A DNA stretch of 64,000 nt from Thermoproteota archaeon (GCA_027491735.1 JAOZGP010000006.1:57066-121065); one strand, 5' to 3'. Positions 28,317 through 38,369 are shown, numbered from the stretch's first letter. A program made the numbers and translations. Notes: generated by a model from the sequence alone, not told the origin.

Positions 28317-29270
28317 ATGAATAACATCCTAGGTTGCCTTGAGAAGGTTCTAACATTGCTCGTGGAGAAGAATCTCAAGGAGATATCACCGACAATCAAC
28401 TATCTGCATGGACCGGATTTTCACGAGGCCTTAGGACTAAGTCGTGATGAATGTCCCGATCTGAGTGAGGTTCTCGAGACCCTTGTGGAGGAGGGAGTGC
28501 TCAGGAAGCACAAGGTGGGGAGCATTCCATCCTGCCCGAGTTGCGGTTCCTTCAAGCTCATGGTTAGGCTCACGTGTCCTGTATGTGGTTCCATCAACAT
28601 AAGAAAAGTTGATTCAATAACGCATCTGGCTTGTGGCTTCACCGCTCCCTCTGATAAGTTCGAATACGGGGATCTGCTGAGATGTCCTAGCTGCGGGAAG
28701 ACCCTTAAGGCTTTGGGCGTTGATTACGGCAGGTTCACTGATGCCATATTATGCGATGATTGTGGCAAGCTCTCCTTCTCCCCCAGGGTGATCTTTGAGT
28801 GTTCCGACTGCGGAACGGTATCAACTGAGAAGGAGCTATCTCTCAAACCTGTGTACAGATATGAAGTTGTAAGTGAGAGACTGCTTGCCAGAAGGCCTAT
28901 AGCGGCAGATGTGGTGAGGCTGCTGAGGGAAAGGGGGTTTGATGTAAAAGCCCCGAAGGAGGTCATCGGTCTCTCAGGCGTGGTTCATAGGTTCTCCCTA
29001 GCCGCTCGCAGAGGTGGAAAAGAACACATCATTGATATAGTTCGCTCTAATGAAGCTGTTGATGAATATAGAATCTTGGCGCTTTTCGGCAAGATGATGG
29101 ACTCCTCGCTGAAGAAGGCCATCCTGATAGCAATACCTAAGGCCAGCGAGAACGCTAAAACTCTCGCCGGAAGCCTCGGTATAAGAGTTATAGAGGCATC
29201 ATGCCTGGATGAGGTGATTGACAAAATAACGGACATTATGGAGGAGCTCGAAGAGAAAGAAGATCTTTAG
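28317..29270 (+). CDS. TackOD1 zinc-ribbon protein with nuclease-like C-terminal domain
   Basis: A 317-residue protein. Residues 1-65 look helical and winged-helix-like. Three zinc ribbons follow: CPSCG/CPVCG, a TackOD1-type ITHLACGF then CPSCGKTLKALGVDYGRF, and CDDCG/CSDCG. The last 120 residues are an alpha/beta fold (GGKEHIIDIVRSNEAVDEYRILALFGKM, then KKAILIAIPKA and LGIRVIEA) resembling the restriction-endonuclease fold, but lacking a convincing D-ExK site. TackOD1 domains are proposed output modules of TACK signalling systems. A TATA-like CTTTTTAAG lies about 40 bases upstream. The next gene is a frameshifted paralogue. Confidence 0.75.
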   Translation: MNNILGCLEKVLTLLVEKNLKEISPTINYLHGPDFHEALGLSRDECPDLSEVLETLVEEGVLRKHKVGSIPSCPSCGSFKLMVRLTCPVCGSINIRKVDSITHLACGFTAPSDKFEYGDLLRCPSCGKTLKALGVDYGRFTDAILCDDCGKLSFSPRVIFECSDCGTVSTEKELSLKPVYRYEVVSERLLARRPIAADVVRLLRERGFDVKAPKEVIGLSGVVHRFSLAARRGGKEHIIDIVRSNEAVDEYRILALFGKMMDSSLKKAILIAIPKASENAKTLAGSLGIRVIEASCLDEVIDKITDIMEELEEKEDL

Positions 29271-29417
29271 AGGTACTAAAGCAAGACCTTCCCGTTCCAT
29301 CGGAGGACATCTCAGTGAAATCACCCTTCTTAATGTGTTATTGGACACTACGGTGTTAGTTTGAATCCAAAATTAATAAGTGTGAGTGTATTCAACCGAT
29401 TCATGGCATAGAATCGA

Positions 29418-30396
29418 ATGGAGATGTCCTCAGACAGGTGGTCAAGACCAGAAGCCCTCAGGCTGCTCAATCTTATGTTGACTGGAACTCTAAGCGAGAT
29501 AAAGCCTAAGTACAACCCAGTCACTGGGTATGAGTACTGCAGTGAGCTCTCAAGAGAGGGAATACTGTCGTGTAGAGAGGCTCTTGCTTTGATAGAGAAG
29601 CTCGTTGAGATGGGAGTCCTGAGAAAGGAGCTTCATGATACAGTTGCTTCATGCCGCAACTGCGGCTCAGAGGTCTTCATTGTCAGAGCAACATGTCCTT
29701 ACTGCGGTTCGCTGAACTTCTCTAAGGGTGTAGTCATAGAGCACCTGGTATGTGGATACATTGGTCTTGAAGAGGATTTTCATAGGGAGGGATCTGGAAA
29801 GAAAATATGTCCTAAATGCAGGAAAGAACTCAAACAGCAGGGCATTGACTTCCTCAAGGCTGCGAAAATTTACAAGTGTAACTCATGCGGTGACTTCTTC
29901 TCTGCTCCATCCCTCATATATAGATGCCTTGGAGTGTGGGTATGAGAACAGGATGGTGGACTTGAAGCCGAAGGAGATCTACAAATACGTCGTAATTCCA
30001 GAGAATCTAAAAAGGAAGATCCCCTTGGTGGGGCTCATCAGCGCTCTCAAGGAGATGCTCGACCCCATGGGCTATGAGATCATCTGGCCGAATGCCTCCG
30101 TGAGAATCCGATCTGGTGCGAGCCTGAGGTTTGATGCCATCATCCGTGAGAAAGGGAAAGACCACCTCATTGCTGTGCTCGAGTTCCTCATGGATGAACC
30201 TCTGGATGACGAAAGAATTATGGCCTTCATTGCAGGAGCGGTAAAAGCTGGCTCAAAACACGCGATCATGATATACCAGGGAAATCCGGATTCCTCCGTG
30301 AAGATCATCGCCTCCAGGTTTGGTATCAGGTTAATCGGTTTGACTAGTCCGGAGAAAACCGCAGAAGAAATCCTCAGGATCTTGTCATCTGGATGA
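29418..30396 (+). pseudogene. Second TackOD1 protein, split by one frameshift
   Basis: This is a paralogue of the preceding gene. The first ORF (29418-29945) has CRNCG/CPYCG, the TackOD1 core IEHLVCGYIGLEEDFHREG with CPKCRKELKQQGIDF, and CNSCGDFFSAPSLIYRC. It then shifts out of frame. The second ORF continues with ECGYENRMVDLKPKEIYKYVV and the nuclease-like C-terminal domain FDAIIREKGKDHLIAVLEF. Removing one T near 29930 restores YRCLECGYENR. It runs into the glycosyltransferase gene with only nine bases between, so they probably form an operon. If the shift is real, the zinc-ribbon and C-terminal halves are separated. Confidence 0.8.
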
Positions 30397-30405
30397 GGTG
30401 GAATT

Positions 30406-31896
30406 TTGAGACGAATCTACCTCACCTTATCACTGATATACCTGAACATGGTCGTCATAACTATCGTGATAGGAGGTCTGCTCACGTTCGTGTCCTTCCT
30501 TCTAACCGTAGCGATGGTCTCCTTCTTCCTGGTTCAAGCAGGCATATCCCTTAAATCTAGGAGGGCCAAGCTCATTGGAGAAAAACTTCTCCCTTATACT
30601 ATCTTCATTTTTCCGTTCATTGTAGCCCTGTTGACCTCCTACGAGATCCAAAACATCTATGAGAGGATCCTTCTCAGCATACTGGCATTCGGCCTCACGA
30701 TAATAAGCTGGCACTACCTCTTCCTCGTTCCGTTGGCAATTTACTATAAAAATTTGGAGGAAAGGGAGAGGGAGGAGCCTCTCCTCTACAGACCTATGGT
30801 CAGCGTGATAATTCCAGCAAGAAATGAGGAGAAGGTCATAGAACATGCTATAAAATCAGTTTTGGAGTCAGATTATGAGCCCAAGGAGGTTATAATAGTT
30901 GATGACGCATCAACTGATAGAACTTTTGAGGTAGCCCTGAAGTACCAAGGATCCAAGGTGAAGGTGCTCAGAAGAGAGGTAGGGGGTCTTGGAAAAGCGA
31001 GGGCACTTAACTTTGGTCTCAGATTCTCCAAGGGAGATGTGATAATTTTTATGGATGCTGATACTCTCATAGGAAGGGATGCCATAAGGGAGCTCGTGAG
31101 AAAGCTCCAGAATCCAAGCATCTTAGCGGTATCTGGAAATGTTGTAGTAAGGAACAGAACAAATCTCCTCACAAAACTTCAAGCGATAGAGTACATAGTA
31201 AGCTTTCACCTCTTCAGAAAGGGTCTCAGTATTTTCGGCGCAGTTCCAATAATATCGGGAGCTCTTGGGGCTTTTAGAAGGGACGTAGTGGAGGTCACCG
31301 GTCTCTATGATGTTGACATAGTAACTGAGGATTTCGACATAACAGTAAAGACCTTGAAACTGGGGAGAGTGGTGCAGGCAAGCTCGTATGCAGTTGCTTA
31401 CACAGAAGTTCCGGAAAGGCTGGGGGATCTATACAGGCAGAGATTGAGGTGGTACAGGGGGGCTTTCGAGGTTCTGTTCAAGCATAGGGATGTGATGTTC
31501 TATCACGGATCCTTCGGTCATCTGAGGGCTTTGGACTTTCCGCTTATGATAATGAACAACTTGTTAATTCCAGTGATAGATGTAGCATCCATAATTTCTA
31601 TAATCCTGGCAATTCTCAGGGGACTGCTGATCCCTCTGGCTGTTCAGGTCCTTCTCTTCTCTACACTTCAATTTTTGATAACACTGGCAGCCATTCAAAT
31701 AGCTGGGGAGGAGAATGTTTCGCTGGCAGCGATACCGCTTTTTGCTGTGGGATACAAACAGCTCCATGAGTTGATAATGCTAAAAAGCTTTATCGATGTC
31801 CTTTACGCCAAACTAAGAGGGAGGAGCTTTGAGTGGACTTTTATAGAGAGGAAGGGACTGAAGCAGCTCTACCTCCACCGGAGTAACTCTCAGTGA
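30406..31896 (+). CDS. Processive family 2 glycosyltransferase, membrane
   Basis: This is a 496-residue BcsA/PgaC-like enzyme that makes a polysaccharide and moves it across the membrane. Residues 1-45 and 60-115 contain membrane helices. The catalytic domain has SVIIPARNEE, IIVDDASTDRT, FMDADTL, then TEDFDIT and the QRLRWYRG motif (QxxRW). Further membrane helices follow from about residue 370. The start is TTG 30406, with GAGGTGG upstream. Placement after two TackOD1 genes suggests a regulated exopolysaccharide or cell-surface function. Confidence 0.88.
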   Translation: MRRIYLTLSLIYLNMVVITIVIGGLLTFVSFLLTVAMVSFFLVQAGISLKSRRAKLIGEKLLPYTIFIFPFIVALLTSYEIQNIYERILLSILAFGLTIISWHYLFLVPLAIYYKNLEEREREEPLLYRPMVSVIIPARNEEKVIEHAIKSVLESDYEPKEVIIVDDASTDRTFEVALKYQGSKVKVLRREVGGLGKARALNFGLRFSKGDVIIFMDADTLIGRDAIRELVRKLQNPSILAVSGNVVVRNRTNLLTKLQAIEYIVSFHLFRKGLSIFGAVPIISGALGAFRRDVVEVTGLYDVDIVTEDFDITVKTLKLGRVVQASSYAVAYTEVPERLGDLYRQRLRWYRGAFEVLFKHRDVMFYHGSFGHLRALDFPLMIMNNLLIPVIDVASIISIILAILRGLLIPLAVQVLLFSTLQFLITLAAIQIAGEENVSLAAIPLFAVGYKQLHELIMLKSFIDVLYAKLRGRSFEWTFIERKGLKQLYLHRSNSQ

Positions 31897-32149
31897 AGCC
31901 CTCCTTCTTCCTATCCTGATGTATCTTATCTTTCCTTAATTTTCCTTAATTTCAATCTCTCCAGATAGCTGACAGCAAAACACTCAAGCAGGCCTCGATG
32001 CCTCTTTCACCAAACACAGTCGCTCCATACCCGTCGATCTCTATCTTAATCCATCAAATGTTTAGCAGTTACGCAAGCCAGATGTTCTGGGGCTCCTGAG
32101 GCTCCACGTGGGCCTGAGCTATCTCGTTTCAGCAGTTGGCAACATCGGT

Positions 32150-32580
32150 TCTAGGACGGTTGGAAGGTACATCAAGGAGCAGCTGTATCGGAGTTGACAG
32201 GTTCAAACTCAAGCCTATGAAGGATCAGAAGAAGGACCCGTTCAGCTCACGCGGAATGTCTACAGTTCTCTGGAATGAAATGAATTACAAGCGCGGCCAG
32301 TCTTTCTTTACAGAAGAGATCGACTGAGATACCAAAAAGGAGTACGAGGAGTTCAAGAGAATCTCAGTTCTGCAACAACACAGCAAATGATTAGGGAGAA
32401 CAACGAAGCTTGGCGGAGCTTCCTGGAACTTTAAGGCTTAAACAGAACGGCAGACTATCCAAGCATGTACACAAGGTCTCATCTTCTCGCTGCTGGAAGG
32501 ACAGGCCAACTAGCAAAGGAAAGCCAGACCCGCCCTCCTGGCCAATGAGCTCAAACTGATTCCCTGTTCGACATCTTCCC
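32150..32580 (+). pseudogene. Decayed TnpB (IS605 OrfB) N-terminal half
   Basis: Broken plus-strand frames contain the N-terminal half of an archaeal TnpB. One frame reads RFKLKPMKDQKK then LWNEMNYKRGQSFF, followed after a stop by EEYEEFKR-like sequence. Other frames read MIRENNEAWRSFLEL, LKQNGRLSKHVHKVSS and CWKDRPTSKGK. These match in order the NYxRRQAFF, IRKNNEAWKSFF and PPGYWKDRKTGK segments of the family. At least three frame changes are needed and the RuvC half is missing. The rest of 31897-32916 has no recognisable gene. Confidence 0.72.
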
Positions 32581-32934
32581 TCACAATCAATTTTCCCCTT
32601 CTCCTTTCTACCTATTCCAGATAAGCAACAACTCGTCGATGGAGGATGCCCCGATGGTCGGTTCCATCTCTTTTGCACACCAGTCTTACAAGCGAAAGCG
32701 ATCTGCAGAAAGGGGTTTGAGGCATCTCTTCATCCGGCGTAGACTCCGACCTGAACGATCTCTTCAACTAGGGTATTTCATGAGCAGCCTCCACTGAACT
32801 CCGGAGCTTTGTAGACTCCGGCTCGATTTCGATCGGAACGTCGATCCGCGGTACCTCACCTTGCATCCACGATTCGGGAGTGGGAAAAGTTTTACGAGGA
32901 AAGATTTATCTTCTACATGAGGAGGGAACTTTTG

Positions 32935-33603
32935 ATGACCTTCAAAGAGGAGCTGTTCAATCTCCTAAACGAGGATGAGGAGTTCAGGAAGGAGCTCACC
33001 GACAAACTCGGGATCAGTGAGATCTACAAGGAGATCAGAAATTTGAACGTGAGATTTAATGAAATGCTTGATGAAATAAGAAAGCATACCCTGATTCTGA
33101 GGGAGCATGCCCGGATAGTAAGTGAACAGTTGAAGCGCCTTGAGGAGCACGATCGCAAGTTCAACGAGATCCTTGAGGAGATAAAGAACATCAAGATCTC
33201 ACAGGCAGAGATGTCCGGGAGAATAGAGGCGCTCTCGAGGACTTACTACTCGATAAGTTCCACGCTTGGGGATCTGGTTGAAGACTGGCTTCTGACCAAG
33301 TTCGAGGAGGAGCTCAGGAGGGAGGGACTGAATCTTAAGGAGATGAGAAGGATAACTGTAGATGGAAGGGAGATAGACGCTATCCTGAGGGACGACGAGG
33401 CCGTGGTGGTGGAGGTCAGCTCCACGGTCAAGGCAGCGGATGTCCTCAAGATAGATGAGGAGGCCGAGCTCATATCGAAGATGCTCAGAAGGAACGTCAG
33501 AAAGGTTATACTTGGAATGAAAGCCGATAAAAAAGCCATAGATCTGGCCAAAGGGAAGGGAGTTGAGATAAAGGTTAGGTTTGGAGTTCCAGCCTCTCCA
33601 TGA
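32935..33603 (+). CDS. Coiled-coil protein with Mrr-like nuclease domain (DUF3782-like)
   Basis: Residues 1-110 form a long coiled coil (IRNLNVRFNEMLDEIRKHTLILREHARIVSEQLKRLEEHDRKF). The C-terminal 110 residues carry a PD-(D/E)XK-like core: ITVDGREIDAILRDDEAVVVEVSSTV, then VRKVILGMKADKKAIDLAKGKGVEIKV. DUF3782-type proteins of archaea and cyanobacteria have this layout. The Lys usually found in the ExK triad is Ser here (EVSS), so activity is uncertain. ATG 32935 is preferred; the longer start (MRRELL) is also possible. Confidence 0.7.
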   Translation: MTFKEELFNLLNEDEEFRKELTDKLGISEIYKEIRNLNVRFNEMLDEIRKHTLILREHARIVSEQLKRLEEHDRKFNEILEEIKNIKISQAEMSGRIEALSRTYYSISSTLGDLVEDWLLTKFEEELRREGLNLKEMRRITVDGREIDAILRDDEAVVVEVSSTVKAADVLKIDEEAELISKMLRRNVRKVILGMKADKKAIDLAKGKGVEIKVRFGVPASP

Positions 33604-33778
33604 CACCACCATATGCCTGAAGCTCAGATCTTCTGTTTTTCACAGGATCCTGTAGAAACTTAGCCTTTCTGGCTACCCACCACTTTAGTAGGGGATGAAG
33701 TGGAAGCCTAAAGGGCTATGAACACAAGGACGATGGATGCCTTAGGAGGAAGAACCTCCTATTTCAGTGGGGAGGGTG

Positions 33779-34972
33779 TCAACTCAGTGATTTCGAGATG
33801 AGCTCGGCGATGCCCTTCACATAGTCGTCATCAACATATCCCTCCTCCTGAAGCCTTGCTAGTTCGCCATAAACACCCTCTTCAACCTCTTCAGTCATCA
33901 AATTCGGCCCCCAGGGAATCCTCTCAATAACAACACAGGATGAAAGGGCTTTATTGATGTCGGTCTCGTCGAACAAGGAGTCGAACCTGCCGAACAGCTT
34001 CTCCACTCTGTGCAGGACCCCTGGCCTCCTGAACCTCAGGTTCAAGACGATGAACCTCCTCCTGCTCTTGCCCCTGGTCTCCACCCGGTATATGGGGAGC
34101 GCAGTAAGATCCAGCTGAGGGGCTGATGTCAGCGTTTCAACCAGGCGCTCGTACTCCTTTGCAACATCCTTTAACCTATCTGTGGCCTCCACCATTCCCG
34201 CTCTGAGCCTGGATCTGGTGAACTCCAGCCTTCTCCTCACATCAGATCTCTTCGGAAGACGGGATATCTGCTCCCACAGAGTCATATCCAAACGATCTCC
34301 AATCTCATGAATTCTTACAATAAGATCTTCGATCTCATTAACGCTGTTTTTGAGCTCTTCCAGGTTGGGGATCCTGGAAAGCGTTCTCATCACATCGGTG
34401 TTCGGTTCTCCAGCCGGGATCTGAAGATCGACCTCATAACAGGTGTCCTTGAGCAGGGGAAAGGCCTCGCTGGGGACTACTCCCTCAAGTCTGATTGTCA
34501 ACGGGAGAAAGGATTGTCTTCCCAGAAGCTCAAGTCCTCTCGCTATCTCTATCTCATTCTCACCACCAAGAGCTGACATAACCTCAGATTTCCAAGATTT
34601 AGCACTCTCTAGTCTGTAAGATGGAGAAAAAGCCTTAAATCCATCACAGATCAGATAGAAACTGCCGATTTCAACGCCAAAGATGGGTACGAGGCTCCTC
34701 CTGATGGAAGAGATAACTTCCTCTCTTCTATCGAGAAAACTCCTTTTCTTTCTTTTCTCCTGAATCAGTGAGAGTATTGCCGTCAGCTCGGCGTTTATAC
34801 CCTGTCTATGGTAATCCGAAAGGATGTTGATCACTCTCAAGGTGATCTCTGACTCAATCCTCGGGGTGGATTTAAACTTTCCCAGCGCTGCGATATAACC
34901 CCTCAAGCCATATAGACACTTCAGCATATCAACACAGAGAACCTGAGAATCGGAAACTTCCCAATGAAACAT
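33779..34972 (-). CDS. Uncharacterised 397-residue protein
   Basis: A long, intact ORF with host-like composition but no domain I recognise. The product is soluble and mixed helical. Its middle (EIEDLIVRIHEIGDRLDM, then DVRRRLEFTRSRLRAGMVEATDRLKDVAKEYERLVETL) looks like coiled coil, and its end is Glu-rich. A second possible start is ATG 34927 (MLKCLYGLRGY). Neighbours give no functional hint. It faces the ferredoxin gene across a long non-coding gap. Confidence 0.6.
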   Translation of the reverse strand: MFHWEVSDSQVLCVDMLKCLYGLRGYIAALGKFKSTPRIESEITLRVINILSDYHRQGINAELTAILSLIQEKRKKRSFLDRREEVISSIRRSLVPIFGVEIGSFYLICDGFKAFSPSYRLESAKSWKSEVMSALGGENEIEIARGLELLGRQSFLPLTIRLEGVVPSEAFPLLKDTCYEVDLQIPAGEPNTDVMRTLSRIPNLEELKNSVNEIEDLIVRIHEIGDRLDMTLWEQISRLPKRSDVRRRLEFTRSRLRAGMVEATDRLKDVAKEYERLVETLTSAPQLDLTALPIYRVETRGKSRRRFIVLNLRFRRPGVLHRVEKLFGRFDSLFDETDINKALSSCVVIERIPWGPNLMTEEVEEGVYGELARLQEEGYVDDDYVKGIAELISKSLS

Positions 34973-35720
34973 TCAAGAATGGAACTAGTCATGAACGTGA
35001 ACACCCGTCTCTGATGGTGGCTTCTCCCAAGCAGCGCGCCGCAGACCATGGGTCGTTCACGATCCTGTACATCACATCTCCTAGTGGGAATGATCCTGGT
35101 GCATGCTCGCCTTGCGCAGGAGATCATCCCTTCACCGAACTACTAGGAGCGCGATCCGCACTGAGGTTACTGGAAGGAAGTCAAAGACAGTTCAACAACC
35201 ACAGGAGCCCTGCGGCGGCATCCGGGTAAATCGCAATCTTGATCTTTCACGAATGGCGGGATTCCTCTCGTGCGGCTTGGTGGCATCGCTGGTCTGACTA
35301 TGTAGAAGATGATTCGGAGGGAGTTGACAGGGGTGCATAATGGTACGGGAAGCGCACGAACAGCTAGCTGCTGAAACCCCTGTCGCGCCTCCGCCGATGT
35401 AGGGGCGGTAAGATGTATATAAATTCATCTCACCAGCGCAGGAAGGGGTCCTCTCAATCTCTGGAGAAGCTCAATTCCCTTCCGTCCCGATCACAGAGCT
35501 TTTTAAGACAACTCGAGCGAGAACAGCAGACTTCACTCGCAGAAGTGGCTGAGGTTCCATCACCCTCAACAGGAAGATCGGTCTCCTCACTGAACCCCTC
35601 CTCCGGGCCTGATAGCCATCTTTTCCAGATGAGTGTCTCCTATCTCTCCTGAGACAGGCCATCATCATTCAAAGCTTTGCACTTAACCCTCTCAGTCAAT
35701 ACAAAAAAGTGGGTGGAGGA
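34973..35720. other. Non-coding stretch with hairpins
   Basis: No convincing gene. It contains an inverted repeat GACAGGGGT/ACCCCTGTC (35326-35334 and 35376-35384) around a 41-base loop. A second small hairpin, CCGCC-gatgtag-GGGCGG, lies at about 35391-35408, followed by a TATATAAA element. Short broken frames might be another transposase relic, but I could not identify it. Confidence 0.35.
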
Positions 35721-35903
35721 TCAGTCCTCCACGGTTATGGATCCAGAGGGGCAGGACGACTCGCAGGCCCTGCACCCTATACAGTCGTCTGGATTCACTA
35801 CCTCAGCCCTTTCATTCACGATCTCCAAAACACTCTGAGGGCAGACAGACACGCACGTGCCGCATCCAGTGCATGCATCCTTGTCAACGACAGGTCTGGG
35901 CAT
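35721..35903 (-). CDS. 2[4Fe-4S] ferredoxin
   Basis: A 60-residue bacterial-type ferredoxin. The cluster motifs are CTGCGTCVSVCP and CIGCRACESSCP, two complete CxxCxxCxxxCP sets. It would carry low-potential electrons for central metabolism. It is a single gene with non-coding sequence on both sides. The 356-base gap to the ClC gene (35904-36260) has no gene that I can see but does contain A/T-rich promoter-like sequence. Confidence 0.95.
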   Translation of the reverse strand: MPRPVVDKDACTGCGTCVSVCPQSVLEIVNERAEVVNPDDCIGCRACESSCPSGSITVED

Positions 35904-36260
35904 GGCCTCACCACCCCTTCGCCCTCAAAAAGCAGACAAAAATTAAACCATTTCTATCCGTCCTCGAGTTGGAACGACTTCTTATTGTGTCATCTGATCC
36001 TTAGCATGAACGAGGCCTTGAAAACGGCTTGTTACACCTCAGACTATACGTTTTAAAAATCGATAGATGTCCAGAACGTGTCTGAGCGGGACCTTAGACG
36101 TTTGATATGGCAACCTTTTATTCTCTGACTCATTGACACAAGGAGCTATTTGGAGGTCTGCTCATAATGAACTCCGCTCGATAGTCGAGCACTATGTATC
36201 GACATCGTCTCACGCGCCTGAGTCGACTGTCCTATCCATTTAAGTTAAATTTATGGTGAT

Positions 36261-38030
36261 GTGCAGAAAGGTGTGCTAGTGGTTCATCACACCCTCCGAC
36301 GTGTGCTTCACCTCCCAGCACAGACCGAGTGGATGAAGAGATGGTTGATCATAGATCTCCTGGGAGCTCTCGCTGGGATAGCCGGCGGGCTAGGCGCCAT
36401 AGTCTTCAGGATGATGATAGCGGTGAACAGGAAGCTCTTCTTCGGCTTGATCCTAGGAAAGGTATCTTTGCAGGTTCTAAATGTCAACCTCGGCTATACA
36501 ATCCTCCCCATCCTGGGAGGACTTGTAGCAGGTCCTCTCATAATGAAATTCGCCCCAGAGACGAAGGGGCATGGGGTTCCTGAGGTCATGGAGGCTGTGG
36601 CATTTAAGGGAGGTCGAATAAGAAAGAGAGTAGTCTTTCTGAAGATTCTGGTCTCCTCAGTGACCATAGGATCTGGAGGGAGTGCCGGAAGGGAGGGACC
36701 CATAGCTCAGATAGGGGCGTCCATAGGATCTGCCTTGGGGGATCTGTTCAAGCTTGACTCCAGGGATGTTCGTCTGCTGGTAGTCTGTGGTCTCTCGGCC
36801 GGGATAGCCGGAACGTTCAACGCTCCCATGGGAGGGATGCTCTTCGGCCTAGAGGTTCTCTACAGAGGAGTAGGTCTCTTCGATGCCGTCCCTGTAGCGC
36901 TCGCATCCGTGATAGGGGCGGCGATTGTGTCCGCCTACTATGGACCAAAACCCTCCTTCATAGCGCCCCCTACCCTGACCTTCACTAATCCGTCAGAGCT
37001 CATCTGGTACTTCGTCCTAGGAGCTCTTATGGGACTCACCGCCATTGTCTGGGTTAAGATCTTCTATGTCGTGGAAGACTTCTTCACAAACCTCAGGGTC
37101 AACAGCAGCTACAAATTGGCTCTAGGAGGAGCCGTCACTGGACTGATAGGGATGTTCTTTCCTGAACATGGGATAATGGGCGTTGGATATGAGGGCATAA
37201 ACATGGTTCTGGCCGGAAAGCTTGGCCTCTACCTTCTGGTAGCTCTGGGGTTGCTCAAGATGATAGCTACGGCCTGTACGATAGGTTCTGGTGGAAGCGG
37301 AGGGGTGTTCGCCCCAAGCCTCTACATAGGGACCATGCTCGGAGGGGCAATGGGTCTTCTCTTTCAGATGGTTTCGCCATCTGTGGTGAGAAGCCCTTTC
37401 ACCTATTCCTTGGCTGGAATGGCTGCTCTGTTCGCCGGAGCTGCGCAGGCACCGCTGAGCGTCATGATAATGATTCCCGAGATGTCGAACGATTACTCAC
37501 TCTTGCCCCCGCTGATGGTCTCCTCGGTGACGAGCTTCATAGTAGCGAGGGTGTTCCTCAAGGGTTCTTCTATCTACACACTCAAACTGGAGAGGAGAGG
37601 CATCAGGCTGAGGATGGGAAGGTCCTTCATCCTCGAGGAGGTGAAGGTAGGAGAGATAATGACCACAAACGTCGTGAGTGTGCACGAGGACGCGACTCTC
37701 TCTGAGCTGGAGCTTCTCATAGCGAAGACACATCATCATGGATTCCCTGTGGTCGAAGATGGAAGGCTGGTGGGCATAGTGACCTTTGGAGACCTGATCA
37801 GAATCCCGGCAGAGCTTCGCAGGGGCGTCAAGGTAGGAGACATAATGCACAAGGAGGTCGTGGTGGCCTATCCAGATGAGTCGGTCCAGATGGTCCTCGA
37901 CCGCATGCTGGAGAGAAGGGTAGGAAGAGTTCCCGTGGTCAGTAGATCTGATCCAACCAAGCTCTTGGGCATAATGACTCACTCCGATGTGATGAAAGCT
38001 TATGAGGTGGCTGCGAGCGAGAGGATCTGA
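36261..38030 (+). CDS. ClC family chloride channel or antiporter with CBS pair
   Basis: A 589-residue ClC protein that moves chloride, possibly in exchange for protons. Selectivity-filter motifs are visible as GSGGSAGREGPIAQIG, with the gating Glu in GREGP, and GSGGSGGVFAPSLYIG. Hydrophobic segments run from residue 30 to about 440. Two CBS domains follow, beginning VGEIMTTNVVSVHEDATL and VGDIMHKEVVVAYPDESV, which may sense nucleotides or ionic strength. The GTG at 36261 and the ATG at 36333 (MKRWLIIDLLGA) are both possible starts. It stands alone and is followed by about 340 bases without a gene. Confidence 0.93.
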   Translation: MQKGVLVVHHTLRRVLHLPAQTEWMKRWLIIDLLGALAGIAGGLGAIVFRMMIAVNRKLFFGLILGKVSLQVLNVNLGYTILPILGGLVAGPLIMKFAPETKGHGVPEVMEAVAFKGGRIRKRVVFLKILVSSVTIGSGGSAGREGPIAQIGASIGSALGDLFKLDSRDVRLLVVCGLSAGIAGTFNAPMGGMLFGLEVLYRGVGLFDAVPVALASVIGAAIVSAYYGPKPSFIAPPTLTFTNPSELIWYFVLGALMGLTAIVWVKIFYVVEDFFTNLRVNSSYKLALGGAVTGLIGMFFPEHGIMGVGYEGINMVLAGKLGLYLLVALGLLKMIATACTIGSGGSGGVFAPSLYIGTMLGGAMGLLFQMVSPSVVRSPFTYSLAGMAALFAGAAQAPLSVMIMIPEMSNDYSLLPPLMVSSVTSFIVARVFLKGSSIYTLKLERRGIRLRMGRSFILEEVKVGEIMTTNVVSVHEDATLSELELLIAKTHHHGFPVVEDGRLVGIVTFGDLIRIPAELRRGVKVGDIMHKEVVVAYPDESVQMVLDRMLERRVGRVPVVSRSDPTKLLGIMTHSDVMKAYEVAASERI

Positions 38031-38369
38031 TGAGGGGCCTGAGAGGTGCATGCATTGCTCATAATCTCTTGCGGTTCGGATCCTCCGGAGGAGGAAGCAC
38101 ATCATCACCTTGACCCACGCTTTCCCACCCATATCCCCGTACATGTTTGCGCTTAGAGGGAAGCTCCAAAGACTTCAAATGGCTCTGATGTTATGGGAAA
38201 GCCTGAAAGGTTGGCGTGGTGATGTGGATAGGAGCTTGAACGAAGAGCTGTGTACTGCTGGAGCATATCGATCCTCGCCGGATACCTGTCACCGTTACAA
38301 GATATCATCAAAAAGCCTCTTCAGAGAGCCTGGCGTTGGAATAATTCAAAAAAGTGAAATAAAGAGAGG

